Notes: a model not told the origin generated them from the letters alone. A stretch of DNA of 64,000 bases from an uncultured Subdoligranulum sp. (GCA_900545545.1 UQZO01000011.1:8914-72913), one strand, 5' to 3'. Positions 40,741 to 50,710 are shown, counted from the first letter of the stretch. Numbers and translations are program-made.

Positions 40741-42303
40741 TTACTCCGTGGGAAGCTCGCGATAGGTCATCGTTTCAAAATCAGAATATCCACCAGCGTC
40801 TTCCCCATTGCCCGAAGCGTATAACCCCAGTGTGCAGCCGACAAAACCACCGGCATGTTCCGTGCTTAAAGAGCGCAGGTCGATACCAGAGGCAGCTGTT
40901 TTCCATTCGGTACCGCTTTGGTAAAGTACGCTGGCAACAAGCCCTTCTACCCGCAGTTTCAGCCGGATGGCAGCCTGGGGCTGCATATCGATTTGCGCCA
41001 GAGGGTTGTCTTTGCTGTCTTTGCACAGAAAAACAACAAGTTTAACGCCCGAATCATGGGGATAGCATTCTGCCCGCAGATGATTTTCATTGCTTTGAAC
41101 CATTGCAATGCCGGCGCAATCACTCTCTTTGCAGAAATGCGGCACAAAGCTGGTTTCAAATTCGCAATTCCAATGTTGCTGACGCAGAGCCAAGTAAGCA
41201 GGCTCACCTCGGTCCTTCAAGCTGTCGCAACGATGGAAAAGACGGACAAAATGCCCTTCTGCGTGCAGTTCCAGCTCATGATCGCGGTGATTGCGCAAAG
41301 TCAGCAATTCCGGCGGCAAAGAAGGGGTATCGAACGTATAGGTTTTACATTGGGGGGCGTCGTCAGAAATCTGTCCCTCGTAAGGCAGCGTGACCACTTC
41401 TTCAAGATGACCGACCCCTGCATTCACGACCGGCCAGCCATCTTCCCAGGTGACCTTTGCCAAAAAGGTTTCACGCCCCAACAACGTGTACCCTTGGTTC
41501 GGCCGGCAAGCCAATACAACCATATACCAGTTGCCGTTTCCGTCATCCACTAAGTCGGCATGACCGACGCAGGTAACAGGATATTGGGCCCCCAAATGGC
41601 GATGCGTCAGAATGGGGTTGCAGGGGCAGTACTCGTAGGGACCAAACACATTTTTGCTGCGCGCGATCATGACGCTGTGGTGGATGGAAGTACCGCTTTC
41701 CGCATGCAAAATGTAATAGTAACCGTCCTTTTTGTACAGGTGAGGTCCCTCCGGCCAAATGGCTTTGCGCTGAAATCCGGTAAGTACAATGGTGGCATCG
41801 GGCTTTAACTGCATCGTGTCCAGATCCAGAGTTTGAATCCAAATTTCGCAGTCGCCATTGTAGCGGTACCCGGCAGAACGCGGCCGTTGGCCGATATAAT
41901 AGCAGGTACCGTCATCGTCAAAAAAGAGACTGGGATCAATGCCGCCGGTAGACTCACCCAAATAGTAAGGCTCGGACCAGGGGCCGCGCGGATCTTTTGC
42001 AGTGACGATAAAATTTCCTTGGTCGGACACGTTGGTGGTAATCATATACCAGGTGCCCTTATGGTAACGAATGGTAGGGGCAAAAATCCCCTCGGAATGC
42101 TGACAGCCGGACAAAGGAACCTGAGAATCACGATCGAGCACATTGCTGATCAAATTCCAGTGGACAAGATCTTCGCTCTCAAAAACCGGCACACCGGGAA
42201 AATACGCAAATGTCGAATGAACCGTATAGAATTTGTTCCCTACCCGGCAAATCGAAGGGTCGGGAAAGAAGCCTGTCATGATAGGATTTTTAACGGAAAG
42301 CAT
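40741..42303 (-). CDS. GH43 beta-xylosidase / alpha-L-arabinofuranosidase
   Basis: The 520-residue protein is a two-domain GH43 enzyme. The five-bladed propeller begins PIMTGFFPDPSICRVG with the catalytic base Asp, has STGGIDPSLFFDDDG with the pKa-modulating Asp, and AIWPEGPHLYKKDGYYY with the catalytic Glu. A C-terminal beta-sandwich from about residue 330 is typical of intracellular xylosidases. No signal peptide, so it acts on imported xylo-oligosaccharides. GGAGG precedes the ATG by seven bases. It lies behind the ABC importer genes and their hairpin. Confidence 0.93.
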   Translation of the reverse strand: MLSVKNPIMTGFFPDPSICRVGNKFYTVHSTFAYFPGVPVFESEDLVHWNLISNVLDRDSQVPLSGCQHSEGIFAPTIRYHKGTWYMITTNVSDQGNFIVTAKDPRGPWSEPYYLGESTGGIDPSLFFDDDGTCYYIGQRPRSAGYRYNGDCEIWIQTLDLDTMQLKPDATIVLTGFQRKAIWPEGPHLYKKDGYYYILHAESGTSIHHSVMIARSKNVFGPYEYCPCNPILTHRHLGAQYPVTCVGHADLVDDGNGNWYMVVLACRPNQGYTLLGRETFLAKVTWEDGWPVVNAGVGHLEEVVTLPYEGQISDDAPQCKTYTFDTPSLPPELLTLRNHRDHELELHAEGHFVRLFHRCDSLKDRGEPAYLALRQQHWNCEFETSFVPHFCKESDCAGIAMVQSNENHLRAECYPHDSGVKLVVFLCKDSKDNPLAQIDMQPQAAIRLKLRVEGLVASVLYQSGTEWKTAASGIDLRSLSTEHAGGFVGCTLGLYASGNGEDAGGYSDFETMTYRELPTE

Positions 42304-42352
42304 AGAAAACCTCCAGGTATAAAGGGGTGATGTTCTGCATGCAAAAATATAG

Positions 42353-42402
42353 AGCTATGGCCGCTGTATCCAGGAGGAAAAACAGATGCAGCGGCCATAG
42401 CT
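42353..42402 (-). terminator. Hairpin between the importer genes and GH43
   Basis: A perfect 14-bp stem (AGCTATGGCCGCTG) with a 22-base loop, followed on the minus strand by CTATATTTTT. It may end part of the transporter transcript before GH43. Confidence 0.6.
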
Positions 42403-42477
42403 ATTGAAGGGTGCCGCCGAACTGACTTTTCGGATTACAGGCACTGGAAAACAGGGGCGGATGGCAGGAAAAGGATT

Positions 42478-43365
42478 TTACTCTTTTACACTGCCAATGG
42501 TCATGCCGGATACAAAATATCTTTGCAGGAAGGGATAAAGCAGAATGATGGGAAGCATCGTCACCACAGTAGCGGCGGCACGCACGGTAACCGGCGTGAC
42601 GGCTGCGGCAGCGGTGTTGCCGCCGGTGGTGGCACTGCCGCTTTGCTGCATGACAGAGGAAAGAAGCTTCATCAACTCATATTGCAGGGTCGTATACTGG
42701 GCGTTCATCCGGTTGTACAACATAGCATCGAACCAGGAGTTCCACTGTCCGACAGCTACGAACAGGGCGACGGTGGCATACACCGGCTTGCACAGGGGCG
42801 AGATGATACGGGTAAAGATGGTGAAATCGTTGGCACCGTCAATCATGGCGGATTCTTCCAGCGCGCTGGGCAGACCTTCCATGAAAGTGCGCAGAACCAG
42901 AACGTTAAATGCGCTGATCATGCCCGGAATGACGTATACCCAGAAAGAGTTGGTCAGGTTCAGGTTGCGGTACAAAATCAAGGTGGGGATCATACCGCCG
43001 TTCACATACATGGTAATGACCCAGAACAAAGACAACTGGGAGCGGAACAAAAAGCGCTTGCGGCTGACAACGTAGGCCAAAAGGGCGTTCGTCACCAAGG
43101 CAAAAATCGTTCCCAATACCGTTCTGGCCACAGAAACGATAGCACCGGTGATGATGTTCTGCTGATTCAGAACCGTTTTATAGTTCGAGAGCGTAAAGAT
43201 GCGCGGCCACAGATGGATGCCACCGCGTACGGCGTCGATACCGTCGTTGAAAGAAATCGCCAGCGTGTTCAGAACAGGATACAGCGTAATGGTGACGAAC
43301 AAAACCAGGAAAATGGTATTGCAGGTAACAAAGACTTTGTCCATGGTGGATGATTTGATTTTCAT
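42478..43365 (-). CDS. Carbohydrate ABC transporter permease, LplC-like
   Basis: The 295-residue protein has six membrane helices and the MalG/LplC pattern, with the cytoplasmic EAA-like loop around ESAMIDGANDFTIFTRIISPLCKP that contacts the ATPase. It ends YFVSGMTIGSVKE, typical of LplC-type (aldouronate/xylan oligosaccharide) permeases. GGGGAGG precedes the chosen ATG. It follows the LplB-like gene by 13 bases. No ATPase gene is present; such importers usually share a multi-sugar ATPase of the MsmX type encoded elsewhere. Confidence 0.93.
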   Translation of the reverse strand: MKIKSSTMDKVFVTCNTIFLVLFVTITLYPVLNTLAISFNDGIDAVRGGIHLWPRIFTLSNYKTVLNQQNIITGAIVSVARTVLGTIFALVTNALLAYVVSRKRFLFRSQLSLFWVITMYVNGGMIPTLILYRNLNLTNSFWVYVIPGMISAFNVLVLRTFMEGLPSALEESAMIDGANDFTIFTRIISPLCKPVYATVALFVAVGQWNSWFDAMLYNRMNAQYTTLQYELMKLLSSVMQQSGSATTGGNTAAAAVTPVTVRAAATVVTMLPIILLYPFLQRYFVSGMTIGSVKE

Positions 43366-43378
43366 GTGTACCCTCCCC

Positions 43379-44302
43379 TTAGAACAATCTGTCTTCACCG
43401 GCACGTTTGGCAATCCAGTTTGCGCCGAGAATCAGAATAATTGCAACGACGCTCTTGAAGATACCGGCTGCAGTACCCAAAGAATAATCGTTCTGGCTGA
43501 TGCCCCAGGTCAAGGTGTAGATATCAATGGTTTCCGAAACACTCTTGACCAGGCCGTTGCCAAGCAGATACTGGACTTCAAAGCCTGCATTCAATACGTT
43601 GCCAACATTCATGATCAGCAGAATCATAATGGTGGACTTGATGCCAGGAAGCGTGACGTGCCAGATTTTGCCCCACCGGCCGGCACCATCCAAAGTGGCT
43701 GCCTCATACAGGCTGGGATCGATGGAGGTAATAGCGGCCAGGTAGACAATGGCATTCCAGCCGGTTTCCTTCCAAACATTGGCAAATGCAACGATTGGCC
43801 AAAAATAACTCGGATTGGCGAAGAAGTTGATGGGCGAATCCAGAATGCCCAGGTTCACCAGCAGCTCATTGACGATACCGGTGGAAGACAGCGCATCGTG
43901 CAGAATACCGGTGACAATGATCCAGGAAAGGAAGTGGGGCATATAGGAAATCGTTTGAACAAGCTTTTTGCCGAACATGTTGCGTACTTCGTTCAGCAGG
44001 ATGGCGAAGATAATGGCCATTAAAAAGGTGGTCACCAGATTGAGAACGCCCATGGCCAGAGTGTTACGGATATCACGCAAAAAGACTTCGTCAGAGAACA
44101 GGAATTGAAACTTTTCCAGTCCTACGAATTTAGATCCGAAGAGGCCGTCTTTGGGTTTGTAGTTCTGAAAGGCCATTACCCAGCCTGCCAGTGGAACGTA
44201 ATAAAATACGATGCCGTATACAAAAAAGATAGCCGCACAGACCATCAGAAATTTCTGGCGTGAAATCTCTTTCCATGTAATACGCTTTGATGGATTTTTC
44301 AT
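43379..44302 (-). CDS. ABC transporter permease, LplB-like
   Basis: The 307-residue protein has six membrane helices, FYYVPLAGWVMAFQNYKP near the start (LplB signature) and the EAA loop YEAATLDGAGRWGKIWHVTLPGI. It pairs with the LplC-like protein to form the membrane channel of the oligosaccharide importer. The start is an ATG with AGGAGG at suitable spacing. It lies behind the binding-protein gene and a strong hairpin that may lower permease expression relative to the binding protein. Confidence 0.94.
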   Translation of the reverse strand: MKNPSKRITWKEISRQKFLMVCAAIFFVYGIVFYYVPLAGWVMAFQNYKPKDGLFGSKFVGLEKFQFLFSDEVFLRDIRNTLAMGVLNLVTTFLMAIIFAILLNEVRNMFGKKLVQTISYMPHFLSWIIVTGILHDALSSTGIVNELLVNLGILDSPINFFANPSYFWPIVAFANVWKETGWNAIVYLAAITSIDPSLYEAATLDGAGRWGKIWHVTLPGIKSTIMILLIMNVGNVLNAGFEVQYLLGNGLVKSVSETIDIYTLTWGISQNDYSLGTAAGIFKSVVAIILILGANWIAKRAGEDRLF

Positions 44303-44391
44303 TGGCGAGTCCTCCTAAGGAACGTGTATGGCGAATCATGTGTTGCAAACTAACGTTTAAGGAGCTTGCGGGTTGAATGCATTTCATAAAA

Positions 44392-44428
44392 AAGTGGCCA
44401 CGGCTACACCGTGCAGCCGTGGCCACTT
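44392..44428 (-). terminator. Attenuating hairpin between binding protein and permease genes
   Basis: A perfect 14-bp stem (AAGTGGCCACGGCT) followed on the minus strand by TTTTTTATG. Such elements give excess binding-protein mRNA over permease mRNA. Confidence 0.75.
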
Positions 44429-44466
44429 GTATGTGTCAACGTCTGTGTCGCCTGCAATAACGGGCA

Positions 44467-46137
44467 TCAAAGACCGGCACGGCGCTCAAGCTCAGTTTGC
44501 ATTTCTGCCAAGAAATCCTGCGGATTGGCTGCGTTGTACGCAGTCATGTATTCATTCCAGGTGCTTTCAAAATCAGGCTCCATAACAACTTTGGGCAGCC
44601 ATTCGTGTTTGACTTCGCCCATCTTGACCCAGGCAACACCACCGGGGGTTTCGGTAGTCATTGAACCGGAGTAAGAATACATCGGGAACCAGGGGCCCGG
44701 TTCTTCTTTCACAGAACCGATCAAATCGACGTAGCTGTCTACGCCGTAGGCATTAAACAGATTCTGCAGGGGGGTGGACAGGCTGTCCAGGAATTCGCTT
44801 GCCTGCTGGTCGGGCTGCATGGCGTTCTTGCCGTCCCGGCTGGTGCCCAGCCACTGCGGCATGTAGGAATAGTTGCACATGTGAGAGGCCTGGTAGGCGG
44901 GATCCGAACACTGCATCCGCATTTCTTCGGTGCGGTAATACAGACCGTTTTCATCCACCAGATAGTCTACTCCTTCAACACCCCAGTAGCGAAGATCGTG
45001 AATCTCCTGGTCCAAGAGGTCATTCATGAACTTAAAGGCTGCATCAATGTCGGAGCAACTGGTAGTAACCGCCACACCGCTGGAGTTGTTCAACGTGTCG
45101 GCGTAGTTGTGCCAGCGGTTTTCCATTCCTTCTTCAATGGTCAGGCCCAGCGGAACGTAGTTGCAGCCCTGCTCGTCCAAACCCTGCTGTTTGAAAACAT
45201 CATTGACATTGTACGCGAAGTTCCACCACTGGTCGCACATGCCCAGCACAGCGCCGGTGGAAAGCTTGGCGATGTATTCATCGTAGGTCTGGGTGGCGAA
45301 TTCTACGTCCACGTAGCCTTTCTGGTATTCTTCGTTCAATTTCTGGAAATACTTCTTGGCAGTAGGCGTGGTATTGTAGTCAACCACCTGCATCGTATCC
45401 GTGTCTACAATGACAGAGCCGTCGTTGGGATACCCATCAAGGAACTGGGGTGCATTCTCGATGCAGAAATAGCGCCAGTCTTCGCAAAGTGCCGTGTAGG
45501 GAATGTTCTTGGTACCGTTTGCCATGGTGGGGTTGGCATCGGCATAGCTTTCCAGCAGATCGAAATACTGGTCCAGGGTTTTGATTTCGGGGTAACCGGC
45601 CCATTCCAGAACACGCGCCTGAATCCAGAAGGCTTCATCGTTATGGGTGGTGGCACGATCTTCGCCATAGGTGTTCTGGAATACGTTGGCCCAATAGATT
45701 TTGCCGTCCTCCTGGCGGAACTTGTCCCACTCTTCGTCAGTGTACATCTCTTTCAGGTTGGGATACTTTTCCAGGTAATCATCCCAGGGCACCAGGACGC
45801 CTGCATCGTAAAGAGACATCATGGCATCGCCGCCATTGATGAAGTCCGGATACTCGCCGCCGGCGATGATTGTGCCGATGGCTTCTGCGTCGGTCTGGCC
45901 GGTCAGCCAGGTCTCTTTCAGTTTGGCACCGGTCTTTTCGGCAATGATGTTCATAATTTCGTTGTCATCATTGATTTCGGAACCGGGCATTGCGGTAAAC
46001 ATCGTAAATGTTTTGATCCCATCGGACGATTCGGACGATTCGGTGGAATCAGAGCCGCCGCCACATGCCGTTAAGCCCAGCAGCATGGCCGCGGACATAC
46101 TTGCCGCAAATACGCGCCGCCACAATTTTACTTTCAT
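44467..46137 (-). CDS. ABC transporter substrate-binding lipoprotein (LplA-like)
   Basis: The 556-residue protein starts MKVKLWRRVFAASMSAAMLLGLTACGGG: a signal peptide with lipobox LTAC, then an acidic Ser linker and a large family 1-type binding protein (IIAEKTGAKLKETWLTGQTDAEAIGTIIAGGEYPDFING). The size fits LplA-type proteins that bind xylo- or aldouronate oligosaccharides at the outer face of the membrane. CAGGAGG lies six bases before the chosen ATG; the in-frame extension upstream covers the promoter. It heads the importer operon, directly after the two-component system genes. Confidence 0.93.
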   Translation of the reverse strand: MKVKLWRRVFAASMSAAMLLGLTACGGGSDSTESSESSDGIKTFTMFTAMPGSEINDDNEIMNIIAEKTGAKLKETWLTGQTDAEAIGTIIAGGEYPDFINGGDAMMSLYDAGVLVPWDDYLEKYPNLKEMYTDEEWDKFRQEDGKIYWANVFQNTYGEDRATTHNDEAFWIQARVLEWAGYPEIKTLDQYFDLLESYADANPTMANGTKNIPYTALCEDWRYFCIENAPQFLDGYPNDGSVIVDTDTMQVVDYNTTPTAKKYFQKLNEEYQKGYVDVEFATQTYDEYIAKLSTGAVLGMCDQWWNFAYNVNDVFKQQGLDEQGCNYVPLGLTIEEGMENRWHNYADTLNNSSGVAVTTSCSDIDAAFKFMNDLLDQEIHDLRYWGVEGVDYLVDENGLYYRTEEMRMQCSDPAYQASHMCNYSYMPQWLGTSRDGKNAMQPDQQASEFLDSLSTPLQNLFNAYGVDSYVDLIGSVKEEPGPWFPMYSYSGSMTTETPGGVAWVKMGEVKHEWLPKVVMEPDFESTWNEYMTAYNAANPQDFLAEMQTELERRAGL

Positions 46138-46196
46138 AATTGGCCTCCTGTAAATAGATTTTTCGCCCCTTGCGGGCTTTTCTGATTTAAGTATAT

Positions 46197-46225
46197 ATAC
46201 TAAAAATGTTTTACACAACCGACAA
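46197..46225 (-). promoter_or_regulatory. Possible promoter of the importer operon
   Basis: On the minus strand TTGTCG, a 17-base spacer and TAGTAT, about 60 bases before the lipoprotein start. It is probably activated by the adjacent AraC-type response regulator. Confidence 0.45.
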
Positions 46226-46307
46226 ATTCTAGTAAAAACCCCTGAAAATTATAGCTTTGCAAATTCAACGGAAGAGGAAATCGCGTTAAACAGCGAAACA
46301 ATGATAC

Positions 46308-46364
46308 AAAAAAGACAGGCAGTCCCCCGTCCTTGAAGTATTTTGGAAGGCAACATGCCTGCAC
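46308..46364 (-). terminator. Terminator of the two-component operon
   Basis: On the minus strand GTGCAGGCA and TGCCTGTC form a stem with a long partly paired loop, followed by TTTTTTG. Confidence 0.5.
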
Positions 46365-46437
46365 TTTTGCTTGGTTTATCGTTGTTTTTTAAGAATGCAA
46401 AAAACGAAAAGCAAGTGTATGATTATTCTGGTGTGAA

Positions 46438-48045
46438 TTATTTCCCGGGAAATTCAGAATGTGGTTTCTCGGTTTTGCTCTTCCGAAAATGGGAAGGCGT
46501 ACAGCCTTTCAGCTCGACAAATTTGCAAAGGAAATAATCCACATCTTTATAGCCCACATCTTCGGCAATGCGGCTGATCCGCTTGTTTGTGTACAATAGC
46601 TGGTGGCACGCTTCGTTAATACGGTAAGAACACAAATAGTTTTTAAAGGACTGTCCGTATTTTTTGCGGAAGATTTGCCCTAAGTATGCACTGTTGATAT
46701 AGTATTCTTTGCCCAAGCCCTGCAACGTCAGGTTTTCCGAGTAGTGTTCCTGGATTTCCTTGTCGATAGAATCCAAAATATCGGTGGAGATATTTTTTCG
46801 CAGAAGGGAAAGGTAGTCTGCATACTCGCGTGCAAAGCGGAACAGATGCTGTCGGCTCCCGCGGGAAATTCCTTCCCGGAAAGACTGCGCGCTGATAAAT
46901 TGCAGCATTTCCTTCTGGTTGGCTTCGTTGTCCAAATTGGATGCAAGATGCATAAGCCGGAACAAAAGATAATTTAAGTTCAGGTTGATATCTTTGTCAT
47001 GTACGCCACGCTGCTGCATTTCGGCAAACAAATGGTCTATTTCGGAGCCGATGCGTTCCTGCTCATTCAGTTCAATGGCGGTAATCAACTGATCCAGGGT
47101 ATCTTTGCACAAAACGGCTCTTTCTTGCGGAACCGATAACTCTTCCTCGTAATAATAGATCGATTTTTGCTGGCGGAAGGCGCAAAGGTTTTTCAGCCCG
47201 CAGACGGTATCATACGATTCAGAAACAGTGGTGATATCGTCCACTTTTTTGCCAACCAGAAATCGCAATTCGTGTTGTATCGAAACACCCAATTTCTTAT
47301 AAAAATCCTGGATATACTGTGTTTCGGAACAGCCGGCATTTCGGGCAAGCGCACCGCTGTAAACAAAAGCAATCCCATACCCAACGCGATCCAGCGAAGC
47401 GTCATAGAAACACCGGCTCCGGTCCTCGCCTAAAATTTGCACACAGCTTTGGTACAGGTCACGCTGCACCATACGGAAGTGGTTCTCATCATCGTCATCT
47501 TCGCTGTCCGAAGAATGGCAAGCGGAAATTTCAATGTAACGAACGCCGTCCGAAAAATCCAGATGCTTATGCAGATAATCCACGCCGTTGGGATCATATT
47601 TGCCGAACAGCAACGAGATCAAACACCGGGCTTGATAGGCCAGTTCGTACTGCTCCTCCATTTTGCTGTTTTGCGAGATGTTATTGTATTTGCTGAGAAT
47701 GGATAACAGATCTTGCTTTTCCACCGGTTTGAGAAGATAGTCGATACACCCGTAGCGCAGCGCTTTTTGAGCATAGGAAAACTCACTGTATCCGCTCAGA
47801 ATCACGAAACCGGCGTTGGAAAGATTCTCCCGGCGAACAGTTTCCAGTAATTCAAGTCCGGTCATTTTTGGCATCATAACGTCGGTGATGACAAGGTCAA
47901 CGGGGAACTTTTTTATGTACTCCAAAGCCTCCTGTCCGTCGGACAAAACGGCAGCCACTTCATAGCCTGCGGCGTTCCAGTCAATCAACGCCTGCAAACC
48001 TTGCGCAATAAACTGCTCATCATCTACGATAATAACTTTTAACAT
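46438..48045 (-). CDS. YesN-like response regulator with AraC DNA-binding domain
   Basis: The 535-residue protein has an N-terminal receiver (VIIVDDEQF with the acidic pair, VDLVITDVMMPKMTG with the phosphorylated Asp near 55, ILSGYSEF, LLKPVEK) and a C-terminal AraC domain (LQGLGKEYYINSAYLGQIFRKKYGQSFKNYLCSYRINEA, RISRIAEDVGYKDVDYFLCKF). The long middle part is typical of YesN regulators. It is co-transcribed with the sensor kinase (one base between them) and should activate the importer and xylanolytic genes. Confidence 0.94.
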   Translation of the reverse strand: MLKVIIVDDEQFIAQGLQALIDWNAAGYEVAAVLSDGQEALEYIKKFPVDLVITDVMMPKMTGLELLETVRRENLSNAGFVILSGYSEFSYAQKALRYGCIDYLLKPVEKQDLLSILSKYNNISQNSKMEEQYELAYQARCLISLLFGKYDPNGVDYLHKHLDFSDGVRYIEISACHSSDSEDDDDENHFRMVQRDLYQSCVQILGEDRSRCFYDASLDRVGYGIAFVYSGALARNAGCSETQYIQDFYKKLGVSIQHELRFLVGKKVDDITTVSESYDTVCGLKNLCAFRQQKSIYYYEEELSVPQERAVLCKDTLDQLITAIELNEQERIGSEIDHLFAEMQQRGVHDKDINLNLNYLLFRLMHLASNLDNEANQKEMLQFISAQSFREGISRGSRQHLFRFAREYADYLSLLRKNISTDILDSIDKEIQEHYSENLTLQGLGKEYYINSAYLGQIFRKKYGQSFKNYLCSYRINEACHQLLYTNKRISRIAEDVGYKDVDYFLCKFVELKGCTPSHFRKSKTEKPHSEFPGK

Positions 48046-48046
48046 G

Positions 48047-49813
48047 TCACTCCGCCCTTATTGCTTTGTTTAGAGGGAACCGAATCGAAACAAGTGTTCC
48101 AATGCCCGGCTCGCTTTCCACCGAGAACTGTGCAGTATCCTCCGTCATTATGCGGATGCGCAGGCAGGTGTTCACCATGCCTACGCGTCCTTTTTCTTTT
48201 AACATTTTCAGGCTGGCGTTGCGCATCCGGTCTTGAATACGTTCTGCCTCGGCCTCGTCCATACCGCCACCGGTATCTTCAATTTCCATGCAAAGCGCAT
48301 CGTTTTCTGTATACACGCGTACAAAAATCCAACCGGGAGAAGATTTTGCTTCAATACCGTGCACACAGGCATTTTCCACAAAGGTGGTAATGGTCAATTT
48401 CGGAACCAGGATGTTCTGGCAATCTTCCTGCGCATTGATTTGATACGAAAGGCGCTCCCCGAAGCGATATTTTTGCAAGGCCAGGTACGCTTCAACAAAC
48501 GCCAGCTCACGCTTAATGGTATTGGAATCCGAGGACCAATCCACGTTTTGGCGCGCCATTATGGCCAATTTCTGTACCATATCGGCGGTTTCTTCTTCTT
48601 TTTTCAGGATGCTGTGCATACGGATGCTTTCCAGTGCGTTGAACAGAAAATGGGGATTGATTTGGCTGTATAAAGCCATCAGCTCTGCGTTCTGCCGGGC
48701 AATATCCATCTCCTGCCCTTTCAGTCGGCATCGGTAGACGGTGTCAATCAGGCTGTTCATCCGGTCAGCCATGCGGTTGTAGTTGTCCATCAGACTGCCG
48801 ATCTCATCTTGACCGCTTGGCCCGGAAATCTTGATCAACACGTCGCTGTCTATCTGGTTGAAGACTTTTTCCAGACGGAAAAGACGAGAAGTAATGGAAT
48901 TCTCCAGCAGATTCATCAAAAGCTGCGGGGGAATAATGTTCAGGATCAGCAGCAGGATCAGGATATGGATGTTTTGGCGAATCAGGGCTAAAACGTTGCC
49001 GCTTGGTTCCATCACATAGATGTCCAGATCTTCCCTGTAAAGGGTAAAATGCTGGGACAAGCCTACCGAATCAGACGGGGAGAATGTGTCATAAGGCTGC
49101 CAACGATAATTGGGCATTGCGTTCGTAAGCAAAATCCGGTTACCGCTGCATACATAAACTGAATAGTTATACCCCATGCTCTGGAAATCGCGGTCCAGCG
49201 TGCTGTAATTGATTTCAATACACAAAAGGCGCTCCGCCTTATCGCTGTAAAGGCCATTCATCCCACGTAAAAACAACACCTGGCGCCCATCTGTTTCATC
49301 ATAAGAAAAAAGAAGCCGCGGGCTGTAGCCATCCGCAGTATACTGCTGATACCAGGGCTCCTGCGAAACGGTGGATAACCGTGCAAATTCACTGCCGTTT
49401 ATCAGGGTTTCATTGTCTGCATACACCCGTATGACAGAATTTGTGATCCGGGAAACACCCTGCAGCAAAGAATTGTGGATGTATTCTCGGTAACTTGAAA
49501 AATAGTCCCGGGGACTGGCATATTGCCGGCTCACAAAATCCTGGAGGGAGTTATCCATATACAGGCTGGTAGAAATCAGCGCGGAATCTTCTGTGGCGGC
49601 GGAAAGCATCGACTGCACTGATTTGGCTATTTTTTCCATCTGGTGCAGCTGCTCGGCATGCTCGTTCTTGGTTAATGCATGTAAAATTACAATATCGGTC
49701 AAAAATATGGGGACCAGAATACATAAAAAATAAAGATATCGAAGTTTTTTCTTCAGGCTTAAGTTATTGAGAAAACTCTCCAGCTTGATTCTGACATGAT
49801 GAAACCGGTTCAT
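48047..49813 (-). CDS. YesM-like sensor histidine kinase
   Basis: The 588-residue kinase has two membrane helices (about 23-47 and 285-307) bracketing an extracellular sensor, a HAMP domain (RLFRLEKVFNQIDSD), the LytS/YesM-type phosphoacceptor region YSQINPHFLFNALESIRMHS with its His, and an ATPase with TFVENACVHGIE, EDTGGGM and GRVGMVNTCLRI. Together with the YesN-like regulator it senses extracellular oligosaccharide, perhaps through the lipoprotein. It has a consensus promoter facing away from the YesL-like gene. Confidence 0.94.
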   Translation of the reverse strand: MNRFHHVRIKLESFLNNLSLKKKLRYLYFLCILVPIFLTDIVILHALTKNEHAEQLHQMEKIAKSVQSMLSAATEDSALISTSLYMDNSLQDFVSRQYASPRDYFSSYREYIHNSLLQGVSRITNSVIRVYADNETLINGSEFARLSTVSQEPWYQQYTADGYSPRLLFSYDETDGRQVLFLRGMNGLYSDKAERLLCIEINYSTLDRDFQSMGYNYSVYVCSGNRILLTNAMPNYRWQPYDTFSPSDSVGLSQHFTLYREDLDIYVMEPSGNVLALIRQNIHILILLLILNIIPPQLLMNLLENSITSRLFRLEKVFNQIDSDVLIKISGPSGQDEIGSLMDNYNRMADRMNSLIDTVYRCRLKGQEMDIARQNAELMALYSQINPHFLFNALESIRMHSILKKEEETADMVQKLAIMARQNVDWSSDSNTIKRELAFVEAYLALQKYRFGERLSYQINAQEDCQNILVPKLTITTFVENACVHGIEAKSSPGWIFVRVYTENDALCMEIEDTGGGMDEAEAERIQDRMRNASLKMLKEKGRVGMVNTCLRIRIMTEDTAQFSVESEPGIGTLVSIRFPLNKAIRAE

Positions 49814-49881
49814 ACAAAGCTCCTTACCGGTAAATGTTGCAAAAGGACCTTGCTATTTTTAGCGGTGCAAAGTATAATGCC

Positions 49882-49911
49882 AGTATAATCCAGCCGCAGA
49901 ACCATTGTCAA
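49882..49911 (-). promoter_or_regulatory. Promoter of the two-component operon
   Basis: On the minus strand a perfect TTGACA, an 18-base spacer and TATACT, 69 bases before the kinase start. Confidence 0.75.
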
Positions 49912-49994
49912 TCAAATAACAGATTGAATAGTGTACAATCTGAATCGCTGTTTTTGGTGAATATTTACATCCTGAAAAAAAGGAGGAGAACTCA

Positions 49995-50687
49995 TTGAGA
50001 GGCGTTTTTAATCCGGACAGCCCCCTGATGCGCGCCCTGGGCGTTGTGTGGGATCTTATTGTCCTGAATCTGCTGTTCCTGGTTTGCTGCATTCCGGTGG
50101 TCACCATTGGCCCTGCCATCACGGCTTTACATTATGTCACCACAAAAATGGCGGGTGAAAAAGACGGCACTCCGGTGGTCGGCAATTTTTTCAAGTCATT
50201 CCGGGCAAATTTCCGCCAGGGCGTACTGATGGGAATTCTTTTTGGGGCCGCAGGGGGATTTCTGGGCTATGATATCTATCTTCTATGGCATTCCGGGAAT
50301 TTCCAAAACAGCATCTTTAAGATTTTGATTCCCGTGGCAGCAATCGCTTATATGATGACCTTCGTATATGCTTTCCCGCTGCTTGCAAGATTCAACAATA
50401 CGGTTTTAGGTACCATACGGAATGCGTTTATCATGTCTGTGACCTCTTTGCCCAAAACCTTTTCCATGTTGTTGTTGATAGGCGCATGTGTAGCATTTAC
50501 CCTGTATACACAGACCACATTGCGCTATGGACTGTTTTTGTGGTTTGCGCTGGGGTTCTCTTCGATCGCTTATGCAAATGCATTTGTTTTAAATGGCGTT
50601 TTCATGAAGTGCTCGGAGCAGTACTCTTCTCAGATAAATCAGGAGCAGTCTCAGGATACTACGGAGAATTCAGACGGCAAAAAGTAA
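49995..50687 (+). CDS. YesL family membrane protein (DUF624)
   Basis: The 230-residue protein has five membrane helices and the DUF624 opening FNPDSPLMRALGVVWDLIVLNLLFLVCCIPVVTIGPAITAL. YesL proteins accompany LplABC-type importers and YesMN systems, with an accessory role that is not established. A TTG start follows AGGAGG by eight bases; no ATG is near. It is divergent from the sensor kinase, as is usual for these loci. Confidence 0.92.
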   Translation: MRGVFNPDSPLMRALGVVWDLIVLNLLFLVCCIPVVTIGPAITALHYVTTKMAGEKDGTPVVGNFFKSFRANFRQGVLMGILFGAAGGFLGYDIYLLWHSGNFQNSIFKILIPVAAIAYMMTFVYAFPLLARFNNTVLGTIRNAFIMSVTSLPKTFSMLLLIGACVAFTLYTQTTLRYGLFLWFALGFSSIAYANAFVLNGVFMKCSEQYSSQINQEQSQDTTENSDGKK

Positions 50688-50710
50688 CCGTTTGACGGCA
50701 TAGAATAGTC

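Noticed and set aside
42523..43353. A search for CRISPR-like regular repeats over the whole window
   Set aside because: No direct repeat with regular unique spacers was found; the repeated units seen are the glgA coding repeat and the dispersed AT-rich element. The coordinates mark an antisense frame of the LplC-like gene that was also discarded.
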